Positions 25,803 through 34,813 of a stretch of 64,000 nucleotides of DNA are shown piece after piece (position 1 is the stretch's first letter; each line of letters starts with the position of its first letter). Location: contig JAHEZJ010000020.1 in NCBI GenBank assembly GCA_023251135.1, positions 1 to 64,000 on the forward strand, in the 5' to 3' direction. This DNA is from Flavobacterium sp. Its GTDB lineage: Bacteria > Bacteroidota > Bacteroidia > Flavobacteriales > Flavobacteriaceae. A program made the position numbers and the translations under genes. The notes under the pieces were generated by a model, which worked only from the letters and a program-made list of their open reading frames with translations, had not been told where the DNA came from and did no database searches.

Positions 25803-25829
25803 CACTTCCTTCAGAAAAGGAAGGAAGTG
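25803..25829 (-). promoter_or_regulatory. Intra-operon hairpin between susD and the GH144 gene
   Basis: Arms CACTTCCTTC (25803-25812) and GAAGGAAGTG (25820-25829) pair perfectly. On the minus strand the hairpin is followed by GGTTTTTATT, a weak T-tract. It could lower read-through or protect the susCD message end, so that SusCD are made in excess over the enzymes. Confidence 0.6.
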
Positions 25830-25844
25830 ATTTTAAAAATTTAT

Positions 25845-27308
25845 TTAGTAACCACCAGGGTTTTGTTGCGAAAGTGCGCCTGCTTCTCTCAGGAATGAAG
25901 TTGGAATTGGAAATAATTCATGTTTTCCAACCACAAAAGTTTTTCCGTCAGCAGCCATAGCAGCCTGAGCTTGTCCTGTTCTAACAAGATCAAACCATCT
26001 GTCATGTTCGAAAGCCATTTCTAATCTTCTTTCTTTGTAGATCGCTTTTCTGATATCGGTCTGAGAAGTAAAAGGAGTATCTCCTAAACCTGCTCTTTTA
26101 CGAATCATGTTTACCAAAGGAATTGCTGCCGAAGTTTGCCCCAATTCATTCAATGCTTCTGCTTTCATTAACACTACTTCAGCATATCTTAAATATCTAA
26201 GATTGGTATCTGTAAATTCCTGATTGTAAAAAGCAGATGAGTACGCTTTGTAGTTGTATCTTGGATTTGCTACAGTAGCCGGTACCGGTTGTCCATCGTA
26301 TAAAACGGAACCTCTGAAAATGATCGTTGCCGCTCTTCTTACGTCGCCTGCTTCATAAGCATTTGCTAAGCCTTCAGTAGGTGTATTGAACCCCCAACCC
26401 CAACCTCCGGCACCACGTGGCGCCTGAGAAACGGTATAATTACCAATTCCAAATCCAGGACTTGAAGTGGAACCGATTCCATCAATCTCAAAAATAGATT
26501 CCGGACCAAATTCTCCTTCTTTTTTATATTGTAAAGCATAATCTGATACTAAAGAATATCCTGTTACCTTATCGCAGTTGTCAATTACTTCCTGCCACTT
26601 TTTTTGATACAAACTCACCTTTGCCAACAAGGCATAAGCTGAACCTTTAGAAACACGTTTTTTATCATTTCCTGCGTAGGCTGATTTCTCCGGTAAGTTA
26701 GCAATAGCATCTTTTAAGTCTTTTTCGATAAAAGCATACACTTCTGCTGCCGGCTTACGCGTTAACTGCATTTTTCTGTCTTCTTCCGAAATCGGAACCA
26801 GCGCTAAGTGATCTACAATAGGAACTCCGCCATATCCTTTTACTAAAGTGAAGTACATAAAAGCTCTCATAAATTTAGCTTCACCTTCTAATCTTGTTTT
26901 CAAAGCAGGAGTTACTTTATCTAACTTAGGGAACATTTCCAATGCCTGATTGCATCTGTTTATTCCAGCATAATTAGCATTCCACGTAGATTCAAATGAT
27001 GGGGTTGATGCATTGTACGTTAAAGCGTCAACAATGTCTTTATCTCCACCAGCATCTCCGGGATCAGATCCCTTATCAGCGTCATCTGAAATGATACTTG
27101 AAACCGCATTCCATCCAAAAGAGGACATTTCCCAACCCAAAAACTGGTTGTAAATTGCAGTTACAAAACTTGAAGCTCCCTCATCACTGTTTACCAATGC
27201 AGGATCGGCCGGAATAGCCTCGCTTGGCTCTACATCTAAAAAATCATTTGAACAACCTGAAATAAATAATCCAGAGAGTACAAATATTGATATATATAAT
27301 CTTTTCAT
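25845..27308 (-). CDS. SusD/RagB-family surface glycan-binding lipoprotein
   Basis: The 487-residue lipoprotein (signal ending FISGC, Cys19) starts with the family's typical SNDFLDVEPSEAIPA. It has TPR-like helices (FMRAFMYFTLVKGYGGVPI, SKGSAYALLAKVSLYQKKW) and the C-terminal RagB pattern (YKERRLEMAFEHDRWFDLVR, ELFPIPTSFL). SusD proteins form the lid of the SusC transporter and bind oligosaccharide at the cell surface. Four bases separate it from susC. Confidence 0.95.
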   Translation of the reverse strand: MKRLYISIFVLSGLFISGCSNDFLDVEPSEAIPADPALVNSDEGASSFVTAIYNQFLGWEMSSFGWNAVSSIISDDADKGSDPGDAGGDKDIVDALTYNASTPSFESTWNANYAGINRCNQALEMFPKLDKVTPALKTRLEGEAKFMRAFMYFTLVKGYGGVPIVDHLALVPISEEDRKMQLTRKPAAEVYAFIEKDLKDAIANLPEKSAYAGNDKKRVSKGSAYALLAKVSLYQKKWQEVIDNCDKVTGYSLVSDYALQYKKEGEFGPESIFEIDGIGSTSSPGFGIGNYTVSQAPRGAGGWGWGFNTPTEGLANAYEAGDVRRAATIIFRGSVLYDGQPVPATVANPRYNYKAYSSAFYNQEFTDTNLRYLRYAEVVLMKAEALNELGQTSAAIPLVNMIRKRAGLGDTPFTSQTDIRKAIYKERRLEMAFEHDRWFDLVRTGQAQAAMAADGKTFVVGKHELFPIPTSFLREAGALSQQNPGGY

Positions 27309-27312
27309 AATA

Positions 27313-30300
27313 TTAAAATTTTAAATTAGCACCTATAACAAATGATCTCAATGATGGATAAGCATCCAGCTCAACCCCCTGAGTACCTTCAACTAACTTA
27401 CCATCTGACACTACATCAGGTGAAAATCCTGAGAATTTTTGTGTAATAAATGGGTTAATTGCATTTACATATATTCTACAGTAGCTAAGAAACTGATCGT
27501 CTTTTAAAGGAAGTTTATATCCTAAAGTGATGTTATTGATTCTAAAGAAATCTGCTGATTCTAAATAATAAGTCGACGCGAAAGGTGTCACATTAGAAGG
27601 TGCAGGATTAGATGCGTTTGTGTTTGTTGGTGTCCAGAAATCACGAGCCATAGAAGCTTCTATGTTTTCACCTCCAAAACGCTGCGCTTTTTTACCATTG
27701 TAAACTTTTGCTCCTCCTGTTCCGTAACCGTCAACAGAAAAATCAATATTTTTATAGTTAACTCCTAAAGTAACCCCATAAGTAGACGTTGGTAAAAGTG
27801 AACCTACGTATTTTTTATCAGTTCTCTCGTTTAAGGCAGTCTGAGCTACTTTGGCTCCGTTTGCGTTGTAATACAACATCTGACCATTTGTTGGGTCAAT
27901 TCCTGCATATTCATACATATAGAAACTTCCTAAAGGCTGTCCTACCGAAGTGTTGTCTAATATTTTAGTATTTTGACCGTTTCCTAAACTTCCTCCAATA
28001 ATTGGACTTAGCTGAACATTTTTAAGACTTGTTAGCTCATTTTTGTTATGAGAAAAATTTCCTCCAACCCAATAGCTCAAATTATCTGTTATTTTATCAT
28101 CCCAACGTAAAGAGATTTCATACCCTTTGTTAGATACTTCTCCAATGTGTGCTGGTGTTGCTAATGTAATTCCTGATGAAGAATAAGGCTTAACATTCAA
28201 AATGGTGTTGGTTGTTTTTTTATCGTACAAGTCAAAAGATCCTTTTAATCTGCTGTCTAACAATTCAAAATCAACACCTCCAGAAAGTTCTTCTACAATT
28301 TCCCATGATAAACTAGGATCGATTTGAGAGTTAACTGTTATCCCTGAACCAAAATTAGGATAATCAACTCCCGAAGTGATGATCTGTGTGTTCAATGGTA
28401 CATTTTGATTTCCTAATCTACCCCAAGAACCTCTTAATTTTAATAAATTGATTTGCTCTACTTTGCTTAAAAAGCTTTCTTTAGATACAATCCATCCCAA
28501 ACCTACAGATGGGAATGTTCCCCAACGTTTGTCTTCTGCAAATTGCGACGATCCGTCACGTCTTACTGTACCGGTAAGCAAATACTTGTCCATTAATTTG
28601 TATTGGAAACGGGCAAAGTAAGAAGCTAATCTTCTTTGATTCAAAGCTTCATCTTTGTAACCTGTTACTGAACTGGCAACGTTAACATCTTTTAAAGACC
28701 AGTAATTTGAATCCGGATTTACATTTTTTCTGTCAATCGTTAATTTCTCTCTGGTTCCCTGTACGTTAGCTTCGATACCGGCAGTAACTTCAACATCATG
28801 AATTTCTGCAAAAACTTTATTATAAGTCAGGTAGTTAGACAAGTTCCAGTTGAAATACTGATCTCTGCTTCTGGTTAAAGTGTTTTTATTCAAACTTCCA
28901 GGGTAAGCTGCTACAACACGCGTTGGATCTGCTGATAACCAAAGCGCTGTATTGTCAACATAATTGTATTGTTTGTAGGTGTAAAATTCTCCATTAAACT
29001 GAGAAGTGAATTTTAATGATTTGATAATCTCGTAGTCTAATTTCAAACCACCTTGTAAAATAACACTTTCCTGTTGCTCATTTGTATAATCCAATTGCGC
29101 CACCGGATTTCCAACATTGTTGAAAGATGCTCCTGTTTCGGCCACTACTCCATTCGAAACAAACGGCACACCGTATTTTCCGTTAGGGTAACGCACAGGA
29201 ACTAATGGAGACTGTCTGTAAGCATTGGTAAATGCGCTTAAAGGCATTGGTCTGTTCTTGATGGTACTTACACTTAAATTTTGAGTCAGTTTAACTTTCT
29301 CTGAAAGCTTAAACTCATTATTGTTTCTAATCGTAGTACGTCCGTAATCAGATCCGTTCAGAATTCCTTTTTCTTCGTAATTTCCAACACTAAAGAAGTA
29401 TTTTACGTTTTCTGAAGATCCCGAGATTGCAATATTGTTCTGCGTATAAATTCCTGTTCTTGTAATTTCGTCAAGCCAATCGGTATTGTAAGGCTGGTTT
29501 GCTGAGAATCTTCCTTGTGGAAAATCTTTGCTGAAAGCGGCATTACTATAACGAACATATTCGTCGCTATTAGCCATTTTTACTTTTTTCAAAGGAGATC
29601 TGAAACCTGTAAAACTTTCAACATCTACAGAAAGTTTTCCTTTACCTGCCTTAGTGGTAATCATAATTACACCATTGGCACCTCTGGTTCCGTAAATTGC
29701 TAATGAAGAAGCATCTTTCAGGATCTCATAAGAGGTAATGTCATTACTATTAATGTTGTTGATATTTTCGGTTGGCATACCGTCTACTACAAACAAAGGA
29801 TTTCTTCCTCCTAATGCAGTACCGGCTCCCCTGATCACCACAGAAGGAGTACTTCCCGGTGCATCTGAAGTAGATACCTGAACCCCGGCTGCCTTACCTT
29901 GTATGGCCTGAGAGGCATTTAACACCTTCATTTTGGTAATTTCTTCCGATTTAATAGAACTTACTGCTGAAGTATTATCGATTTTTTTTCGGGTTCCGTA
30001 TCCGATTACCACTACATCTTTCAGAACCGTATCATCTGATTCTTTTAACGTAATCGTCATTGGTGCGGATGTCGCTGCTACAGAAACAGCTTCAAAACCC
30101 AACATTGAGATTTTTAATATCTCGCCCGCTTTGGCATTTATGGTAAAATTTCCGTCGAAATCAGCATCAGTAGAAGCTTTAGTACTCGAAGCAGAAATAA
30201 TTGCTCCGGGAACTCCCATTCCACTACTGTCTACTACTTTTCCTTTAATTGCTTGTCCAGACATATAAGCCGGCAATAGCAAAAGCGCTAAAAAGCTAAA

Positions 30301-30315
30301 AATAAAATTTTTCAT
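27313..30315 (-). CDS. SusC/RagA-family TonB-dependent outer-membrane transporter
   Basis: The 1000-residue protein has a signal peptide (residues 1-21), a carboxypeptidase D regulatory-like domain (~23-95, KGKVVDSSGMGVPGAIISAS), a plug domain (~115-220, AIQGKAAGVQVSTSDAPGS and IYGTRGANGVIMITTKAGKG) and a 22-stranded barrel ending LRSFVIGANLKF. It imports oligosaccharide with SusD. There is no N-terminal anti-sigma-interacting STN domain, so control must come from another regulator; the adjacent propeller/LuxR protein is the candidate. It is the first enzyme-locus gene after a 244-base upstream region with operator-like repeats. Confidence 0.95.
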   Translation of the reverse strand: MKNFIFSFLALLLLPAYMSGQAIKGKVVDSSGMGVPGAIISASSTKASTDADFDGNFTINAKAGEILKISMLGFEAVSVAATSAPMTITLKESDDTVLKDVVVIGYGTRKKIDNTSAVSSIKSEEITKMKVLNASQAIQGKAAGVQVSTSDAPGSTPSVVIRGAGTALGGRNPLFVVDGMPTENINNINSNDITSYEILKDASSLAIYGTRGANGVIMITTKAGKGKLSVDVESFTGFRSPLKKVKMANSDEYVRYSNAAFSKDFPQGRFSANQPYNTDWLDEITRTGIYTQNNIAISGSSENVKYFFSVGNYEEKGILNGSDYGRTTIRNNNEFKLSEKVKLTQNLSVSTIKNRPMPLSAFTNAYRQSPLVPVRYPNGKYGVPFVSNGVVAETGASFNNVGNPVAQLDYTNEQQESVILQGGLKLDYEIIKSLKFTSQFNGEFYTYKQYNYVDNTALWLSADPTRVVAAYPGSLNKNTLTRSRDQYFNWNLSNYLTYNKVFAEIHDVEVTAGIEANVQGTREKLTIDRKNVNPDSNYWSLKDVNVASSVTGYKDEALNQRRLASYFARFQYKLMDKYLLTGTVRRDGSSQFAEDKRWGTFPSVGLGWIVSKESFLSKVEQINLLKLRGSWGRLGNQNVPLNTQIITSGVDYPNFGSGITVNSQIDPSLSWEIVEELSGGVDFELLDSRLKGSFDLYDKKTTNTILNVKPYSSSGITLATPAHIGEVSNKGYEISLRWDDKITDNLSYWVGGNFSHNKNELTSLKNVQLSPIIGGSLGNGQNTKILDNTSVGQPLGSFYMYEYAGIDPTNGQMLYYNANGAKVAQTALNERTDKKYVGSLLPTSTYGVTLGVNYKNIDFSVDGYGTGGAKVYNGKKAQRFGGENIEASMARDFWTPTNTNASNPAPSNVTPFASTYYLESADFFRINNITLGYKLPLKDDQFLSYCRIYVNAINPFITQKFSGFSPDVVSDGKLVEGTQGVELDAYPSLRSFVIGANLKF

Positions 30316-30363
30316 ACAGTTCGTAATCGTTTAAGTTAGTAGTGCCAAATTAAACAATTACAA

Positions 30364-30500
30364 CGTTGTAGTACATCAAATACCACTACAACACAGCTAC
30401 ATCATTAGGTTTAAAATCGGACACAAATTAATGGTTATCAACAAATTAAATATTAATTTTATTTTGTTAACATAACGTTATGATGTAGTAATGATGTATT
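30364..30500 (-). promoter_or_regulatory. Operator-like repeats upstream of susC
   Basis: Three symmetric elements lie here: GTTGTAGT (30365-30372) facing ACTACAAC (30385-30392); CTACATCAT (30397-30405) facing ATGATGTAG (30480-30488); and the perfect palindrome CATAACGTTATG (30471-30482). ATGATGTA also recurs at 30480 and 30491, one helical turn apart. No TAnnTTTG box was found for susC on this strand, consistent with activator-dependent transcription. Confidence 0.5.
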
Positions 30501-30559
30501 AGAATTATACAATAAAAGAAGTGGAAAAATATAAGATATTTAAAAAACTAATCCCAATC

Positions 30560-33304
30560 TTACAGACTTAATAAAAATTTTGAGAGGTTTTCATCCTGTG
30601 TGAGCCCTAACTTCTTTCTTAGACGGTATCGGTGCAATTCTACCCCTCTAAAAGAGATGTTCATCATAGGGGCAATTTCCTTTGAAGAAAGATTCATTTT
30701 AAGGTAAATACACAGTTTAATATCCTTTGGCGTTAAGCTTGGATATTTCTTAGAAAGATTAATGATAAACTCATTGTGAATCTGATTCAGATTGGTTTCA
30801 AAAATTTCCCACTCGTGTTTGTTTACCTCATTGATCTTAATTGCCTTTTTGATTTCGCTTTTAAGTTTATTGAAGTCTTTCTCTGAGTTCAGAATGTTCT
30901 GAATGTTATCGATCATTTCACTTTGTTTGGCAATTGACAATGATTTCCCGGCAACTTCAGAAGATTTGGTTTGCAGTTCCAATTCCAGAATGTGTTTTTC
31001 ATATTCCTGCAGATTCAGCTCGTTCTCTGCTTTTAATTCCATTTCCAGAATTTCACGCTGATGTTTTAATTCTTCGGCCTGTAATTTCAGTTTTTGCATG
31101 TAGCGCAGCTTGTTCCATTTGTAATAGATGAACAAAACAGCTCCCACTACTAACAGGTACAGCAAGATCATCCAGAATGAAAAATACCAGGGCTCCGCTA
31201 CTTTGAAATCAAAACTGGTTACTTTTTCGTAGCTCGCTCCATCGTGTTTGTAAACCACAATCGCATGATTGCCGCTGCTTAAATTGTTCAATACCACCAA
31301 CCCGTCAGAAATTGGTAAAAAATCATTGCCCTTATTAATTTTGTAAAATAAATTAGGCTTGCTAGCACCGTAAATCCCTGAGATTACATTTATTTTTATC
31401 TCCGTATTGTATTTGATTTTAGAATCGTTTGGTACCAGATTTCCATCATTAAAAGCTTCTATCTTAACATTAGAATTTTGCTTGTTTTCGTAAGTCAGCT
31501 GAAGCGAAATAAATCCGTCATCAAGGTTCAGTAAATAATGGTTCTGTGTTTTAAATATCCTCAGATTATCATTGATCAGTGTGCCTTTATAATATTTCTC
31601 CTGAATAATGTTCCAGATAAATTTATTTCCTTTGGCATAAATATGATACAAAATGCCATCCTGAAGCACAATAAAGTGGTCTTCGTCAATCGAAACGACA
31701 TCGCTTATCTTTTTAAAATTAGAATTGAACAGCTCGTTTTCTTCCAGACTCGCACTAATCGAGTTGTAGGTATACCACACATTATTGATGAGAAAAAGAA
31801 TCTCATTTCTAAACTCAAAAATCTTTACGCCAAAATCATTTTTAATTTTACTCTGCTGTGTGATGTTCTCGACTTTTTTGGTCTTGTAGTCATCATCATA
31901 CAGTACGCGATACAATCCGCGGTAATTATCGGCAGCCCAGATTTCATTCTTTTGATTCTGCGCCACATATTTTATCGGTTTTGAAAGATCGTTGATAATC
32001 CTCCTCTGCGTAGGTTTTGAAATATCATCATAGACCACAACGCCGCTGTAAGTAGATTGAAAATAGGTGGTATTGATACCGCTTTTGGTTAAATTCCATC
32101 CACCGCTTATATTGTTGATTCGAACCAACGAACCATTTTCGTAACAAAAGGTTCCGTCATTATGACCAATGATATATTTTGTACCGATTTTAGTAATATT
32201 CCAGGCTTGTCCCTGTGTATTGGGCAACATCTTAAACTTGCCTGATACAAATTCGAAAACCCCATGATTTGAAGCAATCAGATACCCTTTATCGATAGCC
32301 GCAACGGAATAAACAGACCCCAGCAGACCCGAATTATCATAAAAGAAGGAAATGGGAGAATTGATCTCTACATGGGTAATACCATTGTCTAAACCTAGCC
32401 ATAAATCGTTCTCTTTGTCAAAACCAATGCTTAAGACCGAATTGTTCATTAAGACATTATTCCTGTTGATGTTTTTATAGGTGTCGGTCTGAAAGTCATA
32501 GATAAACACACCTCTGTTCCCGGTTCCTACTACCAGTTTATTTCCTTTAATGAATTTGGCCACATTGATTGTTGCCGATTTTAGGATTTCATTTAAGGGA
32601 TTGTTCCAGGGTCTTAAACCTCCTTTTTCTACAATGAAAATTCCTTTTTTCTGCGTAAAAATAAACGTTTCGTTTTTGTATTTTTCGATGGCGTGAACTA
32701 CCGTCTTTTTTAAAATGTTCCAGCCTTTCGGATTGGCGATTCTCGAACCGTCCATACGGAAAAGACCTTTTTCAACCGAGGCCACATACACATTATTATC
32801 GACTACAAAACAGTAGGATATCAAAAAAGGAAATTTGATTTTCTGAACGTGTTTTCCGTTATAAATAAAAACATCATTAAAAGATTGGAAGTAAACAGAA
32901 CCGTTAAACTTAAAAATTTTCCAGATCTCTTCGTTGTCTTTTTCATCAAACAAACGCAGTTTTCTAGTGATCGATACATAATGCATCTTTCCGTCTTTTC
33001 GGTACCAATACCCAAATTCTTTATAAGAACCTGAATAGATCTTATCTCCTTCGATCATAATCGAGCGGATGATTGTTTTATTGGGTAGGGTATACTTTTC
33101 CCAGATTACACCATCGTAACGCAACAAATAATGGTTGTTGGCAAAATACATCGCATCATCATTTCCCTGAACAACATTCCATATTTGATTGTCGCCCTGA
33201 TAATCTGATTTGTTGTAATTTTCTACGAAAGGAAGTAATTCTTGTGCCTGGATTTGAAAAGCAATGAAAAAGAAAAATATAGCTTTAAGAAGTATCGATT
33301 TCAA
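30560..33304 (-). CDS. Membrane-spanning propeller sensor with LuxR-type HTH, predicted locus regulator (TTG start)
   Basis: The 914-residue protein begins at TTG 33302-33304, which gives a complete 21-residue signal peptide; no ATG nearby does. The periplasmic part (~25-620) has two-component-regulator-type propeller blades (NQIWNVVQGNDDAMYFANN, NDLWLGLDNGITHVEI), then a triple-Tyr-like domain (~625-705), one transmembrane helix (~710-728), a coiled coil and a C-terminal LuxR-type HTH (~858-905, LTPKDIKLCIYLKMNLSSKE, FRGVELHRYRLRKKL). It lacks kinase domains, so signal and DNA binding sit in one chain. It lies 244 bases upstream of susC and probably controls it. Confidence 0.88.
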   Translation of the reverse strand: MKSILLKAIFFFFIAFQIQAQELLPFVENYNKSDYQGDNQIWNVVQGNDDAMYFANNHYLLRYDGVIWEKYTLPNKTIIRSIMIEGDKIYSGSYKEFGYWYRKDGKMHYVSITRKLRLFDEKDNEEIWKIFKFNGSVYFQSFNDVFIYNGKHVQKIKFPFLISYCFVVDNNVYVASVEKGLFRMDGSRIANPKGWNILKKTVVHAIEKYKNETFIFTQKKGIFIVEKGGLRPWNNPLNEILKSATINVAKFIKGNKLVVGTGNRGVFIYDFQTDTYKNINRNNVLMNNSVLSIGFDKENDLWLGLDNGITHVEINSPISFFYDNSGLLGSVYSVAAIDKGYLIASNHGVFEFVSGKFKMLPNTQGQAWNITKIGTKYIIGHNDGTFCYENGSLVRINNISGGWNLTKSGINTTYFQSTYSGVVVYDDISKPTQRRIINDLSKPIKYVAQNQKNEIWAADNYRGLYRVLYDDDYKTKKVENITQQSKIKNDFGVKIFEFRNEILFLINNVWYTYNSISASLEENELFNSNFKKISDVVSIDEDHFIVLQDGILYHIYAKGNKFIWNIIQEKYYKGTLINDNLRIFKTQNHYLLNLDDGFISLQLTYENKQNSNVKIEAFNDGNLVPNDSKIKYNTEIKINVISGIYGASKPNLFYKINKGNDFLPISDGLVVLNNLSSGNHAIVVYKHDGASYEKVTSFDFKVAEPWYFSFWMILLYLLVVGAVLFIYYKWNKLRYMQKLKLQAEELKHQREILEMELKAENELNLQEYEKHILELELQTKSSEVAGKSLSIAKQSEMIDNIQNILNSEKDFNKLKSEIKKAIKINEVNKHEWEIFETNLNQIHNEFIINLSKKYPSLTPKDIKLCIYLKMNLSSKEIAPMMNISFRGVELHRYRLRKKLGLTQDENLSKFLLSL

Positions 33305-33322
33305 AATAGTATGATTTATAGC

Positions 33323-33330
33323 CAAAGATA
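33323..33330 (-). promoter_or_regulatory. -7 box for the locus regulator, supports the TTG start
   Basis: On the minus strand TATCTTTG (33330 to 33323) matches TAnnTTTG, 18 bases before the TTG at 33304. An ATG further upstream at 33403 would lie across the ackA terminator and before this box. Confidence 0.6.
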
Positions 33331-33356
33331 CAGACAAATATTTAATCTGAAAGCAT

Positions 33357-33386
33357 AAAAAAAGCTTCCCAAATGAGAAGCTTCCT
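33357..33386 (-). terminator. Terminator of ackA
   Basis: Arms 33362-33370 and 33375-33383 pair with one G-U; the minus strand continues in a T-run. It lies 20-50 bases beyond the ackA stop. Confidence 0.85.
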
Positions 33387-33405
33387 TTTATAATATGGGC
33401 CAATT

Positions 33406-34590
33406 TTAGCTTTGAAGCAGCTGGTAAACCTGATTGGCAATTTCATATTCCTCATCCGTTGGTACGACCAAAACTTTTGCTCTTGAATTTGGTGTGTTGA
33501 TTTCTCTGATTTCTTTAGAACGAATCTGATTCTTTTCCTCATCCAGTTCAATTCCAAAATAATCCATATCGGTACAAACCAGTTTGCGCACATAAGAGGA
33601 GTTCTCCCCAATTCCGGCGGTAAAAATAATAGCATCCAAACCGTTTAGAGCTGCCGCATACGAACCAATCGTTTTTCTAATTCGGTACGCATTCATTTGC
33701 AATGCCAGTATACAGTCTTTGTTTCCTTTTTCAGCTTCTGCTTCAATGTCGCGCAAATCACTGTAGCCTGTAAGTCCAAGCATACCGCTTTGTTTCAGTA
33801 AAATCGAATTTACTTCATCGGCCGTATACCCCAGGTTTTTAACCATATAAAAAATAACGGACTGGTCAATATCTCCGGAACGGGTTCCCATTATAAGACC
33901 ATTTGAAGGCGAGAATCCCATGGTATGATCGATGCTCTTGCCGTCTTTAATGGCGGTCATACTACAGCCATTTCCGAGGTGAATGGTAATTATTTTAGCG
34001 TTCTTTTCTAAGTGAGCAATCGCTTTTTCAGATACGTATTTATGACTGGTTCCGTGAAAACCGTAAACACGTACTTTATGTTCTGTTAGAAGGTAATTTG
34101 GAATGGCGTATTTATATGCCAATTCAGGCATTGTTTGGTGAAAAGCAGTATCAAAAACCGCAATTTGCTCTGCTGAACTAAAGATCTCTTCAGCCACATT
34201 AATTCCCTCTAAATTAGCAGGATTATGAAGCGGTGCCAGTTCAAAAAGTTCTTTGATTTTTAATTTCACCTTTTCGTCAATCTTTACCGTATCGCTAAAA
34301 GCGCTTCCTCCGTGTACCACACGATGGCCCACTGCTGCAATTTCTGAAGTCGATTTTATCACTCCTTTGTCGGCATCTAAAAGCATATTGGCTACTTTTT
34401 GCAAACCTATTTTATGATTGGCAATCGGAAAGGTTTCTTCGATAGTATTGGTTGCCGTTTTAAAGATCACATTTGAAGTTTCTAAACCAATTCTATCAAT
34501 CATACCGGTACAAATTACTTCGTTGGTAGGCATGACCATTAATTGATATTTGATTGACGAACTTCCTGAGTTTATTATTAGTATTTTCAT
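33406..34590 (-). CDS. ackA: Acetate kinase
   Basis: AckA transfers phosphate from acetyl phosphate to ADP, making acetate and ATP in the cytoplasm. The 394-residue protein shows the acetokinase signatures: ILIINSGSSSIKYQL at the N-terminus, GHRVVHGGSAF, GFHGTSHKYVS, HLGNGCSMTAI, MGTRSGDIDQ and FTAGIGENS. It lies 223 bases downstream of pta with a repeat-rich gap between; the two enzymes together run the acetyl-CoA/acetate pathway. Confidence 0.97.
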   Translation of the reverse strand: MKILIINSGSSSIKYQLMVMPTNEVICTGMIDRIGLETSNVIFKTATNTIEETFPIANHKIGLQKVANMLLDADKGVIKSTSEIAAVGHRVVHGGSAFSDTVKIDEKVKLKIKELFELAPLHNPANLEGINVAEEIFSSAEQIAVFDTAFHQTMPELAYKYAIPNYLLTEHKVRVYGFHGTSHKYVSEKAIAHLEKNAKIITIHLGNGCSMTAIKDGKSIDHTMGFSPSNGLIMGTRSGDIDQSVIFYMVKNLGYTADEVNSILLKQSGMLGLTGYSDLRDIEAEAEKGNKDCILALQMNAYRIRKTIGSYAAALNGLDAIIFTAGIGENSSYVRKLVCTDMDYFGIELDEEKNQIRSKEIREINTPNSRAKVLVVPTDEEYEIANQVYQLLQS

Positions 34591-34627
34591 TTTCTTTAAG
34601 TTGCTGAGAGACTAAGTCTCTAAGTTT

Positions 34628-34813
34628 TTTTGTTTCAAGTTTCAAGTTTCAAGTTTCAAGTTTCAGGTTGTATGACCTAACGCTGAAACGATTATTTTTT
34701 TACGCTGATAAAACGGATTCGCTATCGCGAAGACACGGATAAAACGGATTTTTCGAGTATCTCATGCTGCAAAACGCACAATTCATAATTAATAATTCAT
34801 AATTAACAATTAA
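34628..34813. repeat. Repeat-rich spacer between pta and ackA
   Basis: Five tandem TTTCAAG units plus one TTTCAGG occupy 34633-34668. ATAAAACGGAT occurs twice (34707-34717, 34738-34748) around CGCTATCGCGAAG, and AATTCATAATTAATAATTC-like repeats run up to the pta stop. No gene is present. Confidence 0.75.

Noticed and set aside
33305..33403. N-terminal extension of the locus regulator to ATG 33403
   Set aside because: It would run through the ackA terminator and the -7 box, and would place 33 residues before a complete signal peptide.
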